DNA of 64,000 nt from Anseongella ginsenosidimutans (lineage in GTDB: Bacteria; Bacteroidota; Bacteroidia; Sphingobacteriales; Sphingobacteriaceae), in assembly GCF_008033235.1 (NCBI RefSeq), contig NZ_CP042432.1:372001-436000 (forward strand). Reading direction: 5' to 3'. Made by a program: the position numbers and the translations under genes. Below the pieces are notes generated by a model, which was not told where the DNA came from, did no database searches, and saw nothing but the letters and a program-made list of their open reading frames with translations. This document shows, piece after piece, positions 53,706-63,362 of the stretch; position 1 is the stretch's first letter; every line of letters starts with the position of its first letter.

Positions 53706-55262
53706 TTAATGACCGTAATATAAATAGATGGCTCCATAAGTCCAGTTGGGCCCTTCAACACCCGGGTAATTATACCTGTCCATCATCAAAGCCACGTACC
53801 TGACCGGGTACCCGTCCGGGAGCTGGACCACATTGGGCCATATCCGTGTTCCTGCGTGTTCATCCCAGGGCGGCAAATCCATTTTCAGCGTACCCACCTC
53901 TTTTAAATCCGGGTAGGAGTAAATATAGACTTCCCGCTCACTGCTTCCGGAAAAGCAAAAAAACCTGCCGTCAATTTTCTGAATGGAGGTACCGGTGGCA
54001 TCCCGCGTACCCGGGCCGGCAATCTGGCTGTAGTCCCCGTTCCATTTTGCGGACTCAAGCATAATGCATTTAAATCCCGATATGTTCTCGCATGCCAGCA
54101 TCCGCCATTTATCCACGGCTTCATCATAAATAATGTGCGGGTCTTCAATATTCCCGACGATTCCCATGGGTGCCGCCTTCATTACTGAAAAGCCAAACCT
54201 TGGGTCTTTATCGCTCAAAACTGCCAGCAGCTGCTTTTTTTCGGTATCCTTATTCGCAAATGCACTGAATCCGGTGGTTATTCCTTTCCAGCTTTGGGAG
54301 TTCCTGTCATAAAAAATATGAGAGGCGACTTCATTTCGTAGCAAGCCGTCATTGCGGTCGAATACGATAATGCCTTCCAGCCTGAGGTCGAATACACCCG
54401 GGTTAAGGCTGAATACCCCCTGGACAGGATGCGGCAATCCTCTTCCGCGAATAGTCATGGTGTACCAAATCCTCCCCTGGTCCAGCAAGGGCTCACCGTT
54501 CTCATAAGTGATCGCCCGTATATCGGCCAGCCCTATGCCGGTTGTAAGCGCTGATTCAATCCTGCTTATCTCCACCTTTCCGGACTTCAGCGCTAAATGC
54601 AGCTGAGACTGGAATGATCGTATATGTTTTATCTCCCTTAAATCAAGGTATTGATTGAATTCACCCTGGCCGATCACCTGCGGCAAACCTTCGTCCTTTA
54701 CATAGACGCTTAATCCGCTGCCCAACATCTGAACGATAAGCTGGTTTCCTATCTTCAGATCTTTATCAGCGTTTTTAGCAATGGACCCGCTGAAAACCGT
54801 TGCGCCGCCGGACTTCACGGTCAGGCTCACATCTTTAACCGTATCTTCTATAAAGGCTACGGAAACGATAAATTGCTGCCGGCGCCCTGCATCGGAAAAT
54901 TCAAACCCTATTTCGCCTTCCCCCGTTATTGCTGAAATATCAATAAAATACGTGGAAAACGGATTAAACCCGCCGAACCAAATGCTTGTTTGGGTTTCTT
55001 TTTCCGACTGAATAACCAGCTTTTCATTGCGGACAGCGACCCCGGCCTTTTCAGGAAAATGATGCCCGACAGGATACATGGATGGCAACCCGACGATCTC
55101 CTTTGGGTTCAAACTTGCCAGGGAGATGGATTGAGCCGGGTCAAAGATCAGCCGTCTGACACTCTGTCGTACGAATTGGATCTCATCCGGGTTTGTTTGG
55201 GAAAACACTTTACCGGCATCAAAAAAGAGGATCGCCGGGAGCAGAAGATAGTGAAGTTTCAT
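53706..55262 (-). CDS. Secreted beta-propeller-like protein, possible glycoside hydrolase, co-regulated with fucose operon
   Basis: About 518 aa with a signal peptide (LLLPAILFFDAGKVFSQ). The N-terminal half (residues about 60-270) looks like a beta-sandwich (GEIGFEFSDAGRRQQFIVSVAF). The C-terminal half has propeller-type strands, as in GH43/GH32-like enzymes: GRIWYTMTIRGRG, ASHIFYDRNSQSWKGITTGFS, EDPHIIYDEAVDKWRMLACE, KIDGRFFCFSGSSE. I cannot assign a family or the catalytic residues with confidence. The frame extends upstream to 55415, but ATG 55262 fits the signal peptide. It shares a 33-bp upstream motif with the fucose operon, so it may release or sense fucosylated glycans. Confidence 0.65.
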   Translation of the reverse strand: MKLHYLLLPAILFFDAGKVFSQTNPDEIQFVRQSVRRLIFDPAQSISLASLNPKEIVGLPSMYPVGHHFPEKAGVAVRNEKLVIQSEKETQTSIWFGGFNPFSTYFIDISAITGEGEIGFEFSDAGRRQQFIVSVAFIEDTVKDVSLTVKSGGATVFSGSIAKNADKDLKIGNQLIVQMLGSGLSVYVKDEGLPQVIGQGEFNQYLDLREIKHIRSFQSQLHLALKSGKVEISRIESALTTGIGLADIRAITYENGEPLLDQGRIWYTMTIRGRGLPHPVQGVFSLNPGVFDLRLEGIIVFDRNDGLLRNEVASHIFYDRNSQSWKGITTGFSAFANKDTEKKQLLAVLSDKDPRFGFSVMKAAPMGIVGNIEDPHIIYDEAVDKWRMLACENISGFKCIMLESAKWNGDYSQIAGPGTRDATGTSIQKIDGRFFCFSGSSEREVYIYSYPDLKEVGTLKMDLPPWDEHAGTRIWPNVVQLPDGYPVRYVALMMDRYNYPGVEGPNWTYGAIYLYYGH

Positions 55263-55293
55263 GTAAAGGCTGGTTCGGGTATATTTATACCTT

Positions 55294-55326
55294 CGATATT
55301 CGATAAAAATATTTAAACCGGCAAAT
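55294..55326 (-). promoter_or_regulatory. 33-bp conserved upstream motif, copy 2 (propeller gene)
   Basis: Identical to copy 1 at 31 of 33 positions, in the same orientation, and 31 nt upstream of the ATG at 55262. The 10-nt difference in distance from copy 1 equals about one helical turn, so both sites face the start on the same side of the DNA. Confidence 0.75.
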
Positions 55327-55372
55327 TTCCGACGGGAATACCGCTTTAGTGATCGAACATTCGTGCGGTGAA

Positions 55373-56431
55373 TCAGGGATTTCCCTGCGTGGACCCTTTC
55401 TCCAGGCTCCACCACGCCGCCGACGGGTAATTGCCGCCAATCACTACCGGTTCCCCGATTTTGGGAGTAGCTACTTTTACGTTCATTTCATTTGCCTCTT
55501 TCACCAGGCGGATAACAGGGTCGTCCCAGGCATGGAGCGAGAGAGAAAACCGGCCCCAATGCACGGGCAGCAGCGCCTCGCCTTTCAAGTCAATGGCAGC
55601 CCGGACGGTTTCTTCCGGCATCATATGGATAAGCGGCCATTGAGGATTATACTGCCCGTTCTCCAGGATCACCATGTCAAAGGGGCCGTATTTCCGGCCT
55701 ATTTCCGCGAAATGTTTCCCGTATCCCGAATCTCCGCCCAGGTACAAGCGGCAGTCAGCGGTTTCCAATACGTAGGACGCCCACAACGTTTTATTCCGGA
55801 TAAAGCCTCTTCCCGAAAAATGCCTTGCCGGAGTGGCCGTCAGTTTCATTTCTCCCGGCAGTTCTGCAGACTCTTCCCAATCCAGTTCCGTGATCCGGCT
55901 TTCTTCAATTCCCCAAAACGCTAAATGCGACCCAACCCCCAATGGAGTATAAAAAGCCTTTACCGTTGAGCGAAGCTGCCGGATCGTCCGGTGATCAAGG
56001 TGATCGTAATGGTCATGGGTAAGGATAACGATGTCAATACGCGGCAGATCCTTCAGGGGAATATCGGTGGAAAAAGCGTATGCCTTCGGCCCCAGGTAAG
56101 AAGAAAAAGAGGCACGCTGGCTAAAGACCGGATCTACCAGCAGGTTTACGCTTTCGGTTTGAATTAGATAGGAGGAATGCCCGAACCAGGTGACAACAGG
56201 TTTGCCGCTAACCGCCGGGAAGCCGCTGGACACTACAGGAAGGCTTTCGGCCGGCGACCTCCGCGAATCTTTCCGCATCGACTCCCGGATCATCCGCAAA
56301 TAAGAAGCGTCTTCGCTAAGCATGGAGGTAACTTCCTGGTTCCGGAAGGCATTCTCCCGGTAATTCGGCGAGGCCTTTATACGCTCCAGCCGGTTACCGG
56401 CGGGCAATTTTCCTAATGAACGCAATCGCAT
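55373..56431 (-). CDS. Metallo-beta-lactamase fold hydrolase (UlaG/NAPE-PLD-like)
   Basis: A 352 aa protein with the MBL zinc motif THDHYDHLDH, GHSSYLIQTESVNLLVDPVFS, and downstream metal ligands in ATPARHFSGRG, GGDSGYGKHF and PVHWGRFSLSLH. The layout matches the group of UlaG and N-acyl-phosphatidylethanolamine phospholipase D-like enzymes. No signal peptide. It is upstream of the propeller gene on the same strand but separated by that gene's own motif. Substrate unknown. Confidence 0.85.
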   Translation of the reverse strand: MRLRSLGKLPAGNRLERIKASPNYRENAFRNQEVTSMLSEDASYLRMIRESMRKDSRRSPAESLPVVSSGFPAVSGKPVVTWFGHSSYLIQTESVNLLVDPVFSQRASFSSYLGPKAYAFSTDIPLKDLPRIDIVILTHDHYDHLDHRTIRQLRSTVKAFYTPLGVGSHLAFWGIEESRITELDWEESAELPGEMKLTATPARHFSGRGFIRNKTLWASYVLETADCRLYLGGDSGYGKHFAEIGRKYGPFDMVILENGQYNPQWPLIHMMPEETVRAAIDLKGEALLPVHWGRFSLSLHAWDDPVIRLVKEANEMNVKVATPKIGEPVVIGGNYPSAAWWSLEKGSTQGNP

Positions 56432-56487
56432 AACGGAATTTAATTGTTCAAATTTACACTATAAGTATTCAACCTGCCGGACCCAAA

Positions 56488-56509
56488 CAAAAAAGGCCCT
56501 TTCGGGCCT
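56488..56509 (-). terminator. Terminator of the lipoprotein gene
   Basis: On the minus strand AGGCCC-GAAA-GGGCCT followed by TTTTTG is a 6-bp stem with a GAAA tetraloop. It lies 20 nt after the stop at 56529. Confidence 0.85.
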
Positions 56510-56528
56510 GTGTTATCGTTTGTCAAAG

Positions 56529-57014
56529 CTATTGAACATTAAAAGTGCGTTCTACTTCCTTGAGTGTCATCTTTTTCAGGTCAACTTCGGGATGCGCCTT
56601 TAACGCTGCTCCTTCTATCAGTACAATCTTACACAGGATCTCTCCAGAGGGAGGATCAATTTCAATATTATTGATCCCTACCATTTGAATTTCCAGGCTG
56701 TACGGAAATGTATTGTATAAGATAGAAACATCATTGTATACCTGCGGCAAGGCATCAAACAGGCCTTCCCCGAAGTCAAGATATACCAAAACCGCCCCGT
56801 TATCATGGATGTTCTCTGTCAAATCCGGTACTTCAAACTCCGTCAGGTAGCCATACACGCCGCCATTTTCAAACGGCTCCCATGAATTGGCGCTAATAGA
56901 CACGTGGTCTGTAAAAGCGGCAGGCGGTATATAGATATCATCATCGTTATCATTACAGGCTACCAGGCCACCGGTTGCCATGGTCAGCATCAGCATATGT
57001 TTAATTAGTTTCAT
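56529..57014 (-). CDS. Lipoprotein of unknown function
   Basis: A 161 aa protein with a signal peptide and lipobox (GGLVAC) followed by an acidic NDNDDD spacer, typical of surface-exposed lipoproteins in Bacteroidota. The rest is beta-rich (DHVSISANSWEPFENGG, YLTEFEVPDLTENIHDNGAVLVYLDF). It resembles small lipoproteins seen in many Bacteroidota genomes, none with a proven role. It is a monocistronic unit between two terminators. Confidence 0.75.
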   Translation of the reverse strand: MKLIKHMLMLTMATGGLVACNDNDDDIYIPPAAFTDHVSISANSWEPFENGGVYGYLTEFEVPDLTENIHDNGAVLVYLDFGEGLFDALPQVYNDVSILYNTFPYSLEIQMVGINNIEIDPPSGEILCKIVLIEGAALKAHPEVDLKKMTLKEVERTFNVQ

Positions 57015-57057
57015 AACCTGTTTTTTTTAGTTAAACCATCTTTAAAGTGGAAATAAC

Positions 57058-57082
57058 AAAAAACGGGCCGCATTGCGACCCG
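57058..57082 (-). terminator. Terminator of the gltBD operon
   Basis: On the minus strand CGGGTCGC-AAT-GCGGCCCG (one GU pair) forms an 8-bp stem with a 3-nt loop, directly followed by TTTTTTG. It lies about 60 nt after the gltD stop. Confidence 0.9.
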
Positions 57083-57140
57083 AATTGTAATATTTGGATT
57101 ACCTTAAAATTGTGATCTTCTTTCGGGCTAAACCCGAACT

Positions 57141-58628
57141 TTAAACTTGTGTGACAGCATCCAGGTACACCTGCGATACGTCGCGGCATTCCAGCTTGGA
57201 CGCTCCCTGCAGGTATTTGTCCACCTGGTAAGCAGCCTCACGACCTTCGGAAATAGCCCATACTACCAGGGATTGGCCGCGGCGCATATCGCCTGCAGCA
57301 AACACCTTTTCGATGGAAGTCTGGTAATTGCTGGCTTTCACATTTCCGCGTTCGTCCAGTTCGGTTTCCAGCTCTTCAAGCATTCCATTGTGCTGGGGAT
57401 GAACAAAACCGGCGGCGATCAGGGCCAGCTCGCAGGGAAGTTCTTGTTCTGTACCCGGAATTTCTACCATTCGCATGGGTTTTCCCGGCTCAGTAGCTTT
57501 CCATTCTACCTGTACGATCTTCAGTGCCCGCAGGTTCCCTTCCGCATCGCCGATAAATTCCCTGGTATTGATGCACCATTCACGGGAGCAGCCTTCTTCA
57601 TGAGAAGTGGATGTCCGCAGGATCATGGGCCAGTTGGGCCAGGGCGTCGACGGGTTGCTTCCTTCGGGCGGCTTGGTCAGCAGTTCTACCTGGATCACAG
57701 ATTTCGCTCCGTGGCGGATAGACGTACCCACGCAGTCAGAGCCGGTATCGCCGCCTCCGATCACGATCACGTTCTTGCCGCCGGCAAGAATATCTTCCTC
57801 CTGGAAAGGCCGGCCGCTTACCCGCTTATTCTGCTGACGCAGAAAGTCCATCGCAAAATGAACGCCTTTGAGATCTCTGCCCGGTACGGGAAGATCGCGC
57901 GGAATAGTGGATCCCCCGGTAAGGACAATGGCGTCGTATTCGTACAGGAGATTGTTCACCTTTATATTCACACCTACATTGGCGTTGGTGCGAAATTGAA
58001 TTCCTTCTTCTTCCATCAGCTTCACACGTCGTTCCACCACCCATTTTTCCAGCTTGAAATCCGGGATCCCGTAGCGGAGGAGACCGCCAACTGCGTCGTC
58101 CCGTTCAAATACCGTGACCCAGTGGCCGGCGCTGTTCAATTGCGCGGCGGCAGCCAGCCCTGCCGGGCCTGAACCTACAACAGCGACCTTTTTACCGGTG
58201 CGTTCTTTCGGGACCCGCGGTTTCACCAGGTTGCGCGCCCAGGCAGTTTCAATGATGTTCTTTTCAATTTCTTCAATGGTCACGGCGGGCTGGTTAATGC
58301 CCAGCACGCAGGAAGCCTCGCAGGGAGCAGGACAGATCCTGCCTGTAAACTCCGGGAAATTATTCGTCGAAGAAAGCACTTCGTAGGCGGTTTCCCAGTC
58401 ACCCCGGTAAACAGCGTCGTTAAACTCCGGAATAATATTTCCCAGCGGACAGCCACTATGGCAGAAGGGCACTCCGCAATCCATGCAGCGCGAAGCCTGC
58501 TCCTGTACCTTGTCTTCTCCGTATTGATCATATACGTACAGCTCCCTGTAGTCGCGAATACGTTCTTCAGGATCTCTTTTACCCGGAAGCATTCTGGTAT
58601 GCTCCAGGAATCCGGTTGGTTTACCCAT
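57141..58628 (-). CDS. gltD: Glutamate synthase (NADPH) small subunit
   Basis: A 495 aa flavoprotein that feeds electrons from NAD(P)H to the large subunit. The N-terminus has iron-sulfur cysteines [17 protein letters not shown] and [12 protein letters not shown]- and NADPH-binding folds follow ([40 protein letters not shown]), and a final [23 protein letters not shown]. The ATG overlaps the gltB stop by 8 nt (ATGGGTAA). Confidence 0.96.
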   Translation of the reverse strand: MGKPTGFLEHTRMLPGKRDPEERIRDYRELYVYDQYGEDKVQEQASRCMDCGVPFCHSGCPLGNIIPEFNDAVYRGDWETAYEVLSSTNNFPEFTGRICPAPCEASCVLGINQPAVTIEEIEKNIIETAWARNLVKPRVPKERTGKKVAVVGSGPAGLAAAAQLNSAGHWVTVFERDDAVGGLLRYGIPDFKLEKWVVERRVKLMEEEGIQFRTNANVGVNIKVNNLLYEYDAIVLTGGSTIPRDLPVPGRDLKGVHFAMDFLRQQNKRVSGRPFQEEDILAGGKNVIVIGGGDTGSDCVGTSIRHGAKSVIQVELLTKPPEGSNPSTPWPNWPMILRTSTSHEEGCSREWCINTREFIGDAEGNLRALKIVQVEWKATEPGKPMRMVEIPGTEQELPCELALIAAGFVHPQHNGMLEELETELDERGNVKASNYQTSIEKVFAAGDMRRGQSLVVWAISEGREAAYQVDKYLQGASKLECRDVSQVYLDAVTQV

Positions 58629-61600
58629 TTATCACTTCCTCCTTCTCAGCTTGTGCAGCTGCCTCTTGTTTCATTTTTCTTTCCAGGACTGCTTTGTATT
58701 CGGTAGGCATTACCTTTACAAAGCTCCTCAGTTTATTCGTCCAATCTGCCAGGATGGCGGCTGCCACCTCCGAACCGGTATATTCATTATGATTGCGGAT
58801 CAGCTTGTTCAGCAGGTCAATATCGGCCTGGTCAAGGGGATCGAATTCAATCATGCCCATATTGCAGCGTGATTTGAATTTTCCGCTTGCATCAAATACA
58901 TAAGCAAGCCCGCCGCTCATTCCCGCGGCAAAATTGCGCCCTGTTTCTCCAAGTATTACCGCAACGCCTCCTGTCATGTACTCGCAGCCATGATCGCCTG
59001 TCCCTTCCACTACTACGGTAGCTCCCGAGTTACGAACGCAGAACCGTTCCCCGGCGAGGCCGCGGATATAGGCTTCTCCGGAAGTAGCTCCGTAAAACGC
59101 GACGTTCCCCGCGATTATATTTTCTTCCGCCTTAAAACTGGCTGTCCGGTCAGGGTAAAGAAGCAGCCTGGCACCGCACAGGCCCTTACCGAAATAGTCG
59201 TTTGCATCGCCTTCCAGTTCAAGTGTCAGGCCGCTCGTCGCAAATGCGCCAAAGCTCTGACCTGCGGATCCGCGGAATTTGTAATGGATCGTATCATCCG
59301 GCAGGCCGGGGCCTTTATATATTTTCGAAATTTCATTGGAAAGCATGGCGCCCACCGTCCGGTCATAATTATGGATCGGGAACTCGTCCTTTACACGCTC
59401 CGCTTGCTCCAGCGCCGGTTTTGCCCTTTCAATCAGCTTCCAGTCAAGGACTTCCTTCAGCCCGTGATCCTGCGGGATCTGCTTATACAGCCCTACCGAT
59501 TCACTTGCCGGTTCTTTATAAAGCATGGCTGAAAGGTCCAGGTTTTTGTATTTCCAGTGAGATGAATTGTCCCTTGCTTCCAGGCGGTCCGCTTGTCCTA
59601 CCATTTCATTAATGGTGCGGAAGCCCAGCTCGGCCATGATCTCGCGCAGCTCTGTGGCCAGGTAGGTAAAGAAATTGACCACGTGCTGCGGGTCGCCGGT
59701 AAAGCGTTTGCGCAATTCGGGATCCTGGGTCGCAATTCCTACCGGGCAGGTGTTCAGATGGCATTTGCGCATCATGATACAACCTTCCACGATGAGTGCC
59801 GCCGTAGCGATTCCCCATTCTTCCGCACCCAGCAGGGTGGCGATGGCCAGGTCGCGCCCCGTCCGTATTAAACCGTCCGTTTGCACCGTTACCCGGCTCC
59901 GGAGGTTATTCTTAACAAGCGTCTGATGCGTTTCAGCCAGCCCCAGTTCCCAGGGCATACCCGCATGGCGGATAGAACTGATGGGCGAAGCCCCTGTTCC
60001 CCCGTCATGGCCCGAGATCAGGATCACGTCCGCCTTCGCTTTGGCTACTCCGGCGGCAATGGTCCCCACTCCGGCTTCCGACACGAGTTTCACATTGATA
60101 CGGGCCTCTCTATTGGCATTTTTCAGGTCGAAAATCAATTGCGCGAGGTCCTCAATGGAATAAATATCATGGTGAGGCGGCGGTGAGATCAACCCTACGC
60201 CCGGTGTGGAATGCCGTACGCGGCCGATCCATTCATCCACTTTATGGCCGGGCAACTGTCCTCCTTCCCCGGGCTTTGCACCCTGGGCCATTTTTATCTG
60301 CAGCTCGCTGGCATTGCTTAAATAATAACTCGTAACGCCGAAACGGCCGGAAGCAACCTGCTTAATGGCAGAGCGTTCCCAATCACCGTTGGGCTTGCGT
60401 TCAAAGCGTATTTCATCCTCCCCTCCTTCGCCGGAATTGCTTTTTCCGCCGATACGGTTCATGGCAATGGCAAGGGTGGAATGCGCCTCGTGTGAAATGG
60501 ATCCGAAAGACATGGCGCCCGTGGCGAAACGCTTCAGGATATTTTCGATGGGTTCTACCTCTTCCAGGGGAACCGGCGTTCCCGGCTTGATCCGCAGCCG
60601 GCTGCGCAGTGTACATGCCCGCTTTTCCTGGTCGTTCACCACGCGGGTGTACTTCTTGAATACCTGGTAATTCCCGGTACGGGTAGAAAGTTGCAGTAAA
60701 TGAATGGACTCAGGGTTCATTAAATGAAACTCCCCGCGCCGCTTCCACTGGTAAACGCCCCCGGTTTCCAACTTGGGATTGGCTACGGGCGCCTCCGGGA
60801 AGGCTAATTTATGACGTACAAGCACTTCCCTGGCAATATCGTCCAGGCCCAGGCCGCCGATACGGGAAGTGGTGCCGGTAAAATATTTAGCGATCAGCTG
60901 TTTATTCAGGCCTACCGCTTCGAATATCTGGGCGCCGTTATAAGATTGAAGGGTTGAAATACCCATCTTCGACATGATCTTCAGCAAACCGTCGCCCACG
61001 GCCTTAATATAGTTCTGATGAAGCTCCTCTTCGCCCAGTGTCGTCTCAATAACGCCGTCCCGTTTCATGCTGCTGATGGTTTCCAGCGCCAGGTAAGGAT
61101 TGATGGCGGAGGCGCCGTAACCGATAAGCGTCGCAAAATGATGGGTTTCCCATACGTCGCCAGCTTCCACAACCAGGCCTATCTTGGCACGAAGCCCTTT
61201 CCGGATAAGATGATGGTGAACGGCGGCAACTGCGAGCAGCGAAGGAATAGGCGCGTGGTCGCTGTCGATACTGCGGTCAGAGAGCAGGATAAACTCATAA
61301 CCCTCCTCGATCACTTCGGCAGCGTAGCGGCAAACCCGGTTAAGCGCCCTTTCCAGTGACCCGGGTTTACCGTCGGCATGGAAGACGATGGGAATGGTAC
61401 GGGTTTGGAAATTCGCATGATCTATATAACGAAGCTTTTCAAGTCCTTTATTGGTCAGTACAGGCTGCCGGAGTGAAACCACATGGCATTGCCGGGGGTT
61501 TTCTTCCAGGATATTCAGCTGGCTTCCTACATAAGTCACCAGGGACATCACCAGCCGTTCCCTGATGGAATCAATGGGCGGGTTAGTAACCTGTGCAAAT

Positions 61601-63167
61601 AATTGCTTGAAATAATTGGCCAGGTGCTGGCTTTGATGGGAAAGTGCAGCCAGCGGCGTATCGTTCCCCATGGAACCAACCGGTTCCTTGCCGGCTCCCG
61701 CCATGGGTCCCAGGATCATTTTCAGATCCTCGGTGGTGTACCCGAAACTCTGCTGCCGCTTAAGGATCACTTCATTGTCCAGGAGAGGCAGGTAAGTACG
61801 GCGCGCCGCCGGAAGGTCTTTCAGCCGTATCTTGTATTTATCGATCCATTCCCGGTAGGGTTTACGGCTGCAAATATCTTTTTTCAGCTCGTCGTCACTG
61901 ATGATGCGCCCTTGTTCGATATCGGCTACGAACATCTTACCAGGCTGAAGGCGTCCTTTGAAAATCACTTTTGCCGGGTCAATGTCCAGCACGCCCGACT
62001 CGGAAGCCATCACCACGTAATCATCGTTGGTAACCAGGTAGCGGGAAGGGCGCAGTCCGTTCCTGTCAAGGGTAGCCCCGATGATCTTTCCATCGGTAAA
62101 GGTAATGGAGGCCGGGCCGTCCCAGGGCTCCATCAGGGCCGCATGGAACTCATAAAACGCTTTCTTGGCATCATCCATTTCCTCGTTGCCGGACCAGGCT
62201 TCGGGAATCAGCATCATCATTACCTGGGGCAGCGGGCGCCCTGCGAGCGTAAGCAGCTCCACCACATTGTCCAGGCTCGCAGAATCCGAATTCGTCGGAT
62301 CGCAAACCGGGAGGATCATATCCAGTTCTTCCTTCGTAAACACGGAAGATTCAAAGGTGGACTCGCCGGCCCTCAGCCAGTTCAGGTTACCCTTTACCGT
62401 ATTGATCTCGCCATTATGGGCGATGTACCGGAAGGGCTGCGCCAGTTTCCAGGAAGGGAATGTATTGGTCGAAAAGCGCGAATGCACTACCGCAAGGGCA
62501 GAAACCACCCGCTTATCCTGCAGATCGGGAAAGTAGGGAGCCACCTGCTCGGTAAGCAGCTGCCCCTTGTATACGATGGTTTTGTAGGAAGAAGTGGCTA
62601 TATAAAAATCTTCCGCTTTGGGAATCGCCTCCCGGATGATATGCGTGGAATGCTTCCGCCAGATAAACAGCTTCCGCTCAAATGCTTCGGGATCGCTGAT
62701 ATCGTCCGGAGACTGGATGAAAAGCTGTTCCATTACCGGCTCCCCTTCCAGGGCCATGCTGCCCAGGTCTTCGTTCGCCGTTGGCAGCGAGCGGTAACCC
62801 AGCTGCTTCATCCCCAACTCTTCCAGCTTGCGTTCCAGGGTTTCCTTGCATTCTTCACGCACCTTTTCGTTCCTGGGAAAGAACACGACGGCCACTCCGT
62901 ATTTCCCGAAAGAAGGGAGTTTAAAGCCCAGCTTCAGGCATTCATCATAAAGGAATTCATGGGGCATTTGTATCAGGATACCCGCACCATCCCCGGTATT
63001 CTCTTCACATCCGCAGGCTCCGCGATGGTTCATACGCTTTAACATATGAAGCGCATCATTCACCAGCTGGTGCGATTTACGTCCCTTTAAATGAGCAATA
63101 AACCCAACACCACACGCGTCATGCTCGAACTGAGGATCGTATAGTCCCCCGGCTGTCCCTTTTTCAT
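58621..63167 (-). CDS. gltB: Glutamate synthase large subunit, frame interrupted near the N-terminus by a one-base deletion
   Basis: Makes two glutamates from glutamine and 2-oxoglutarate. The intact frame from 63063 encodes 1480 aa: glutaminase domain ([19 protein letters not shown]), central and FMN domains ([22 protein letters not shown]), the 3Fe-4S motif [12 protein letters not shown], and the C-terminal beta-helix ([13 protein letters not shown]). The catalytic N-terminal cysteine ([10 protein letters not shown]) is at 63112-63114, upstream and in the same frame, but no start codon reaches it. Adding one G to the five-G run on the coding strand (plus C at 63146-63150) joins it to ATG 63167 ([19 protein letters not shown]; total 1515 aa), a normal short propeptide. 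Another ATG at 63185 is in the same frame. Confidence 0.92.
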
Positions 63168-63362
63168 TCTTTCCCTTTCTCTCATATAATCAATATAATC
63201 CTACCTTATTTATACTTTCTGCAACAAAAATTGTTTTAACAAGGTATTTTTTTAATGGAGCGTGAAATTAATTATAAAATTCGTAATTCTGAAATTATTC
63301 CTGAAGCACTTGAAAATCCTTGCAAAATTATTTATTTTCCGCATCAAATACAATATACAGCG

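Noticed and set aside
61603-63042. 479 aa plus-strand open frame
   Set aside because: It is antisense to the well-conserved gltB and has no recognisable domain; a shadow frame in GC-rich coding DNA.
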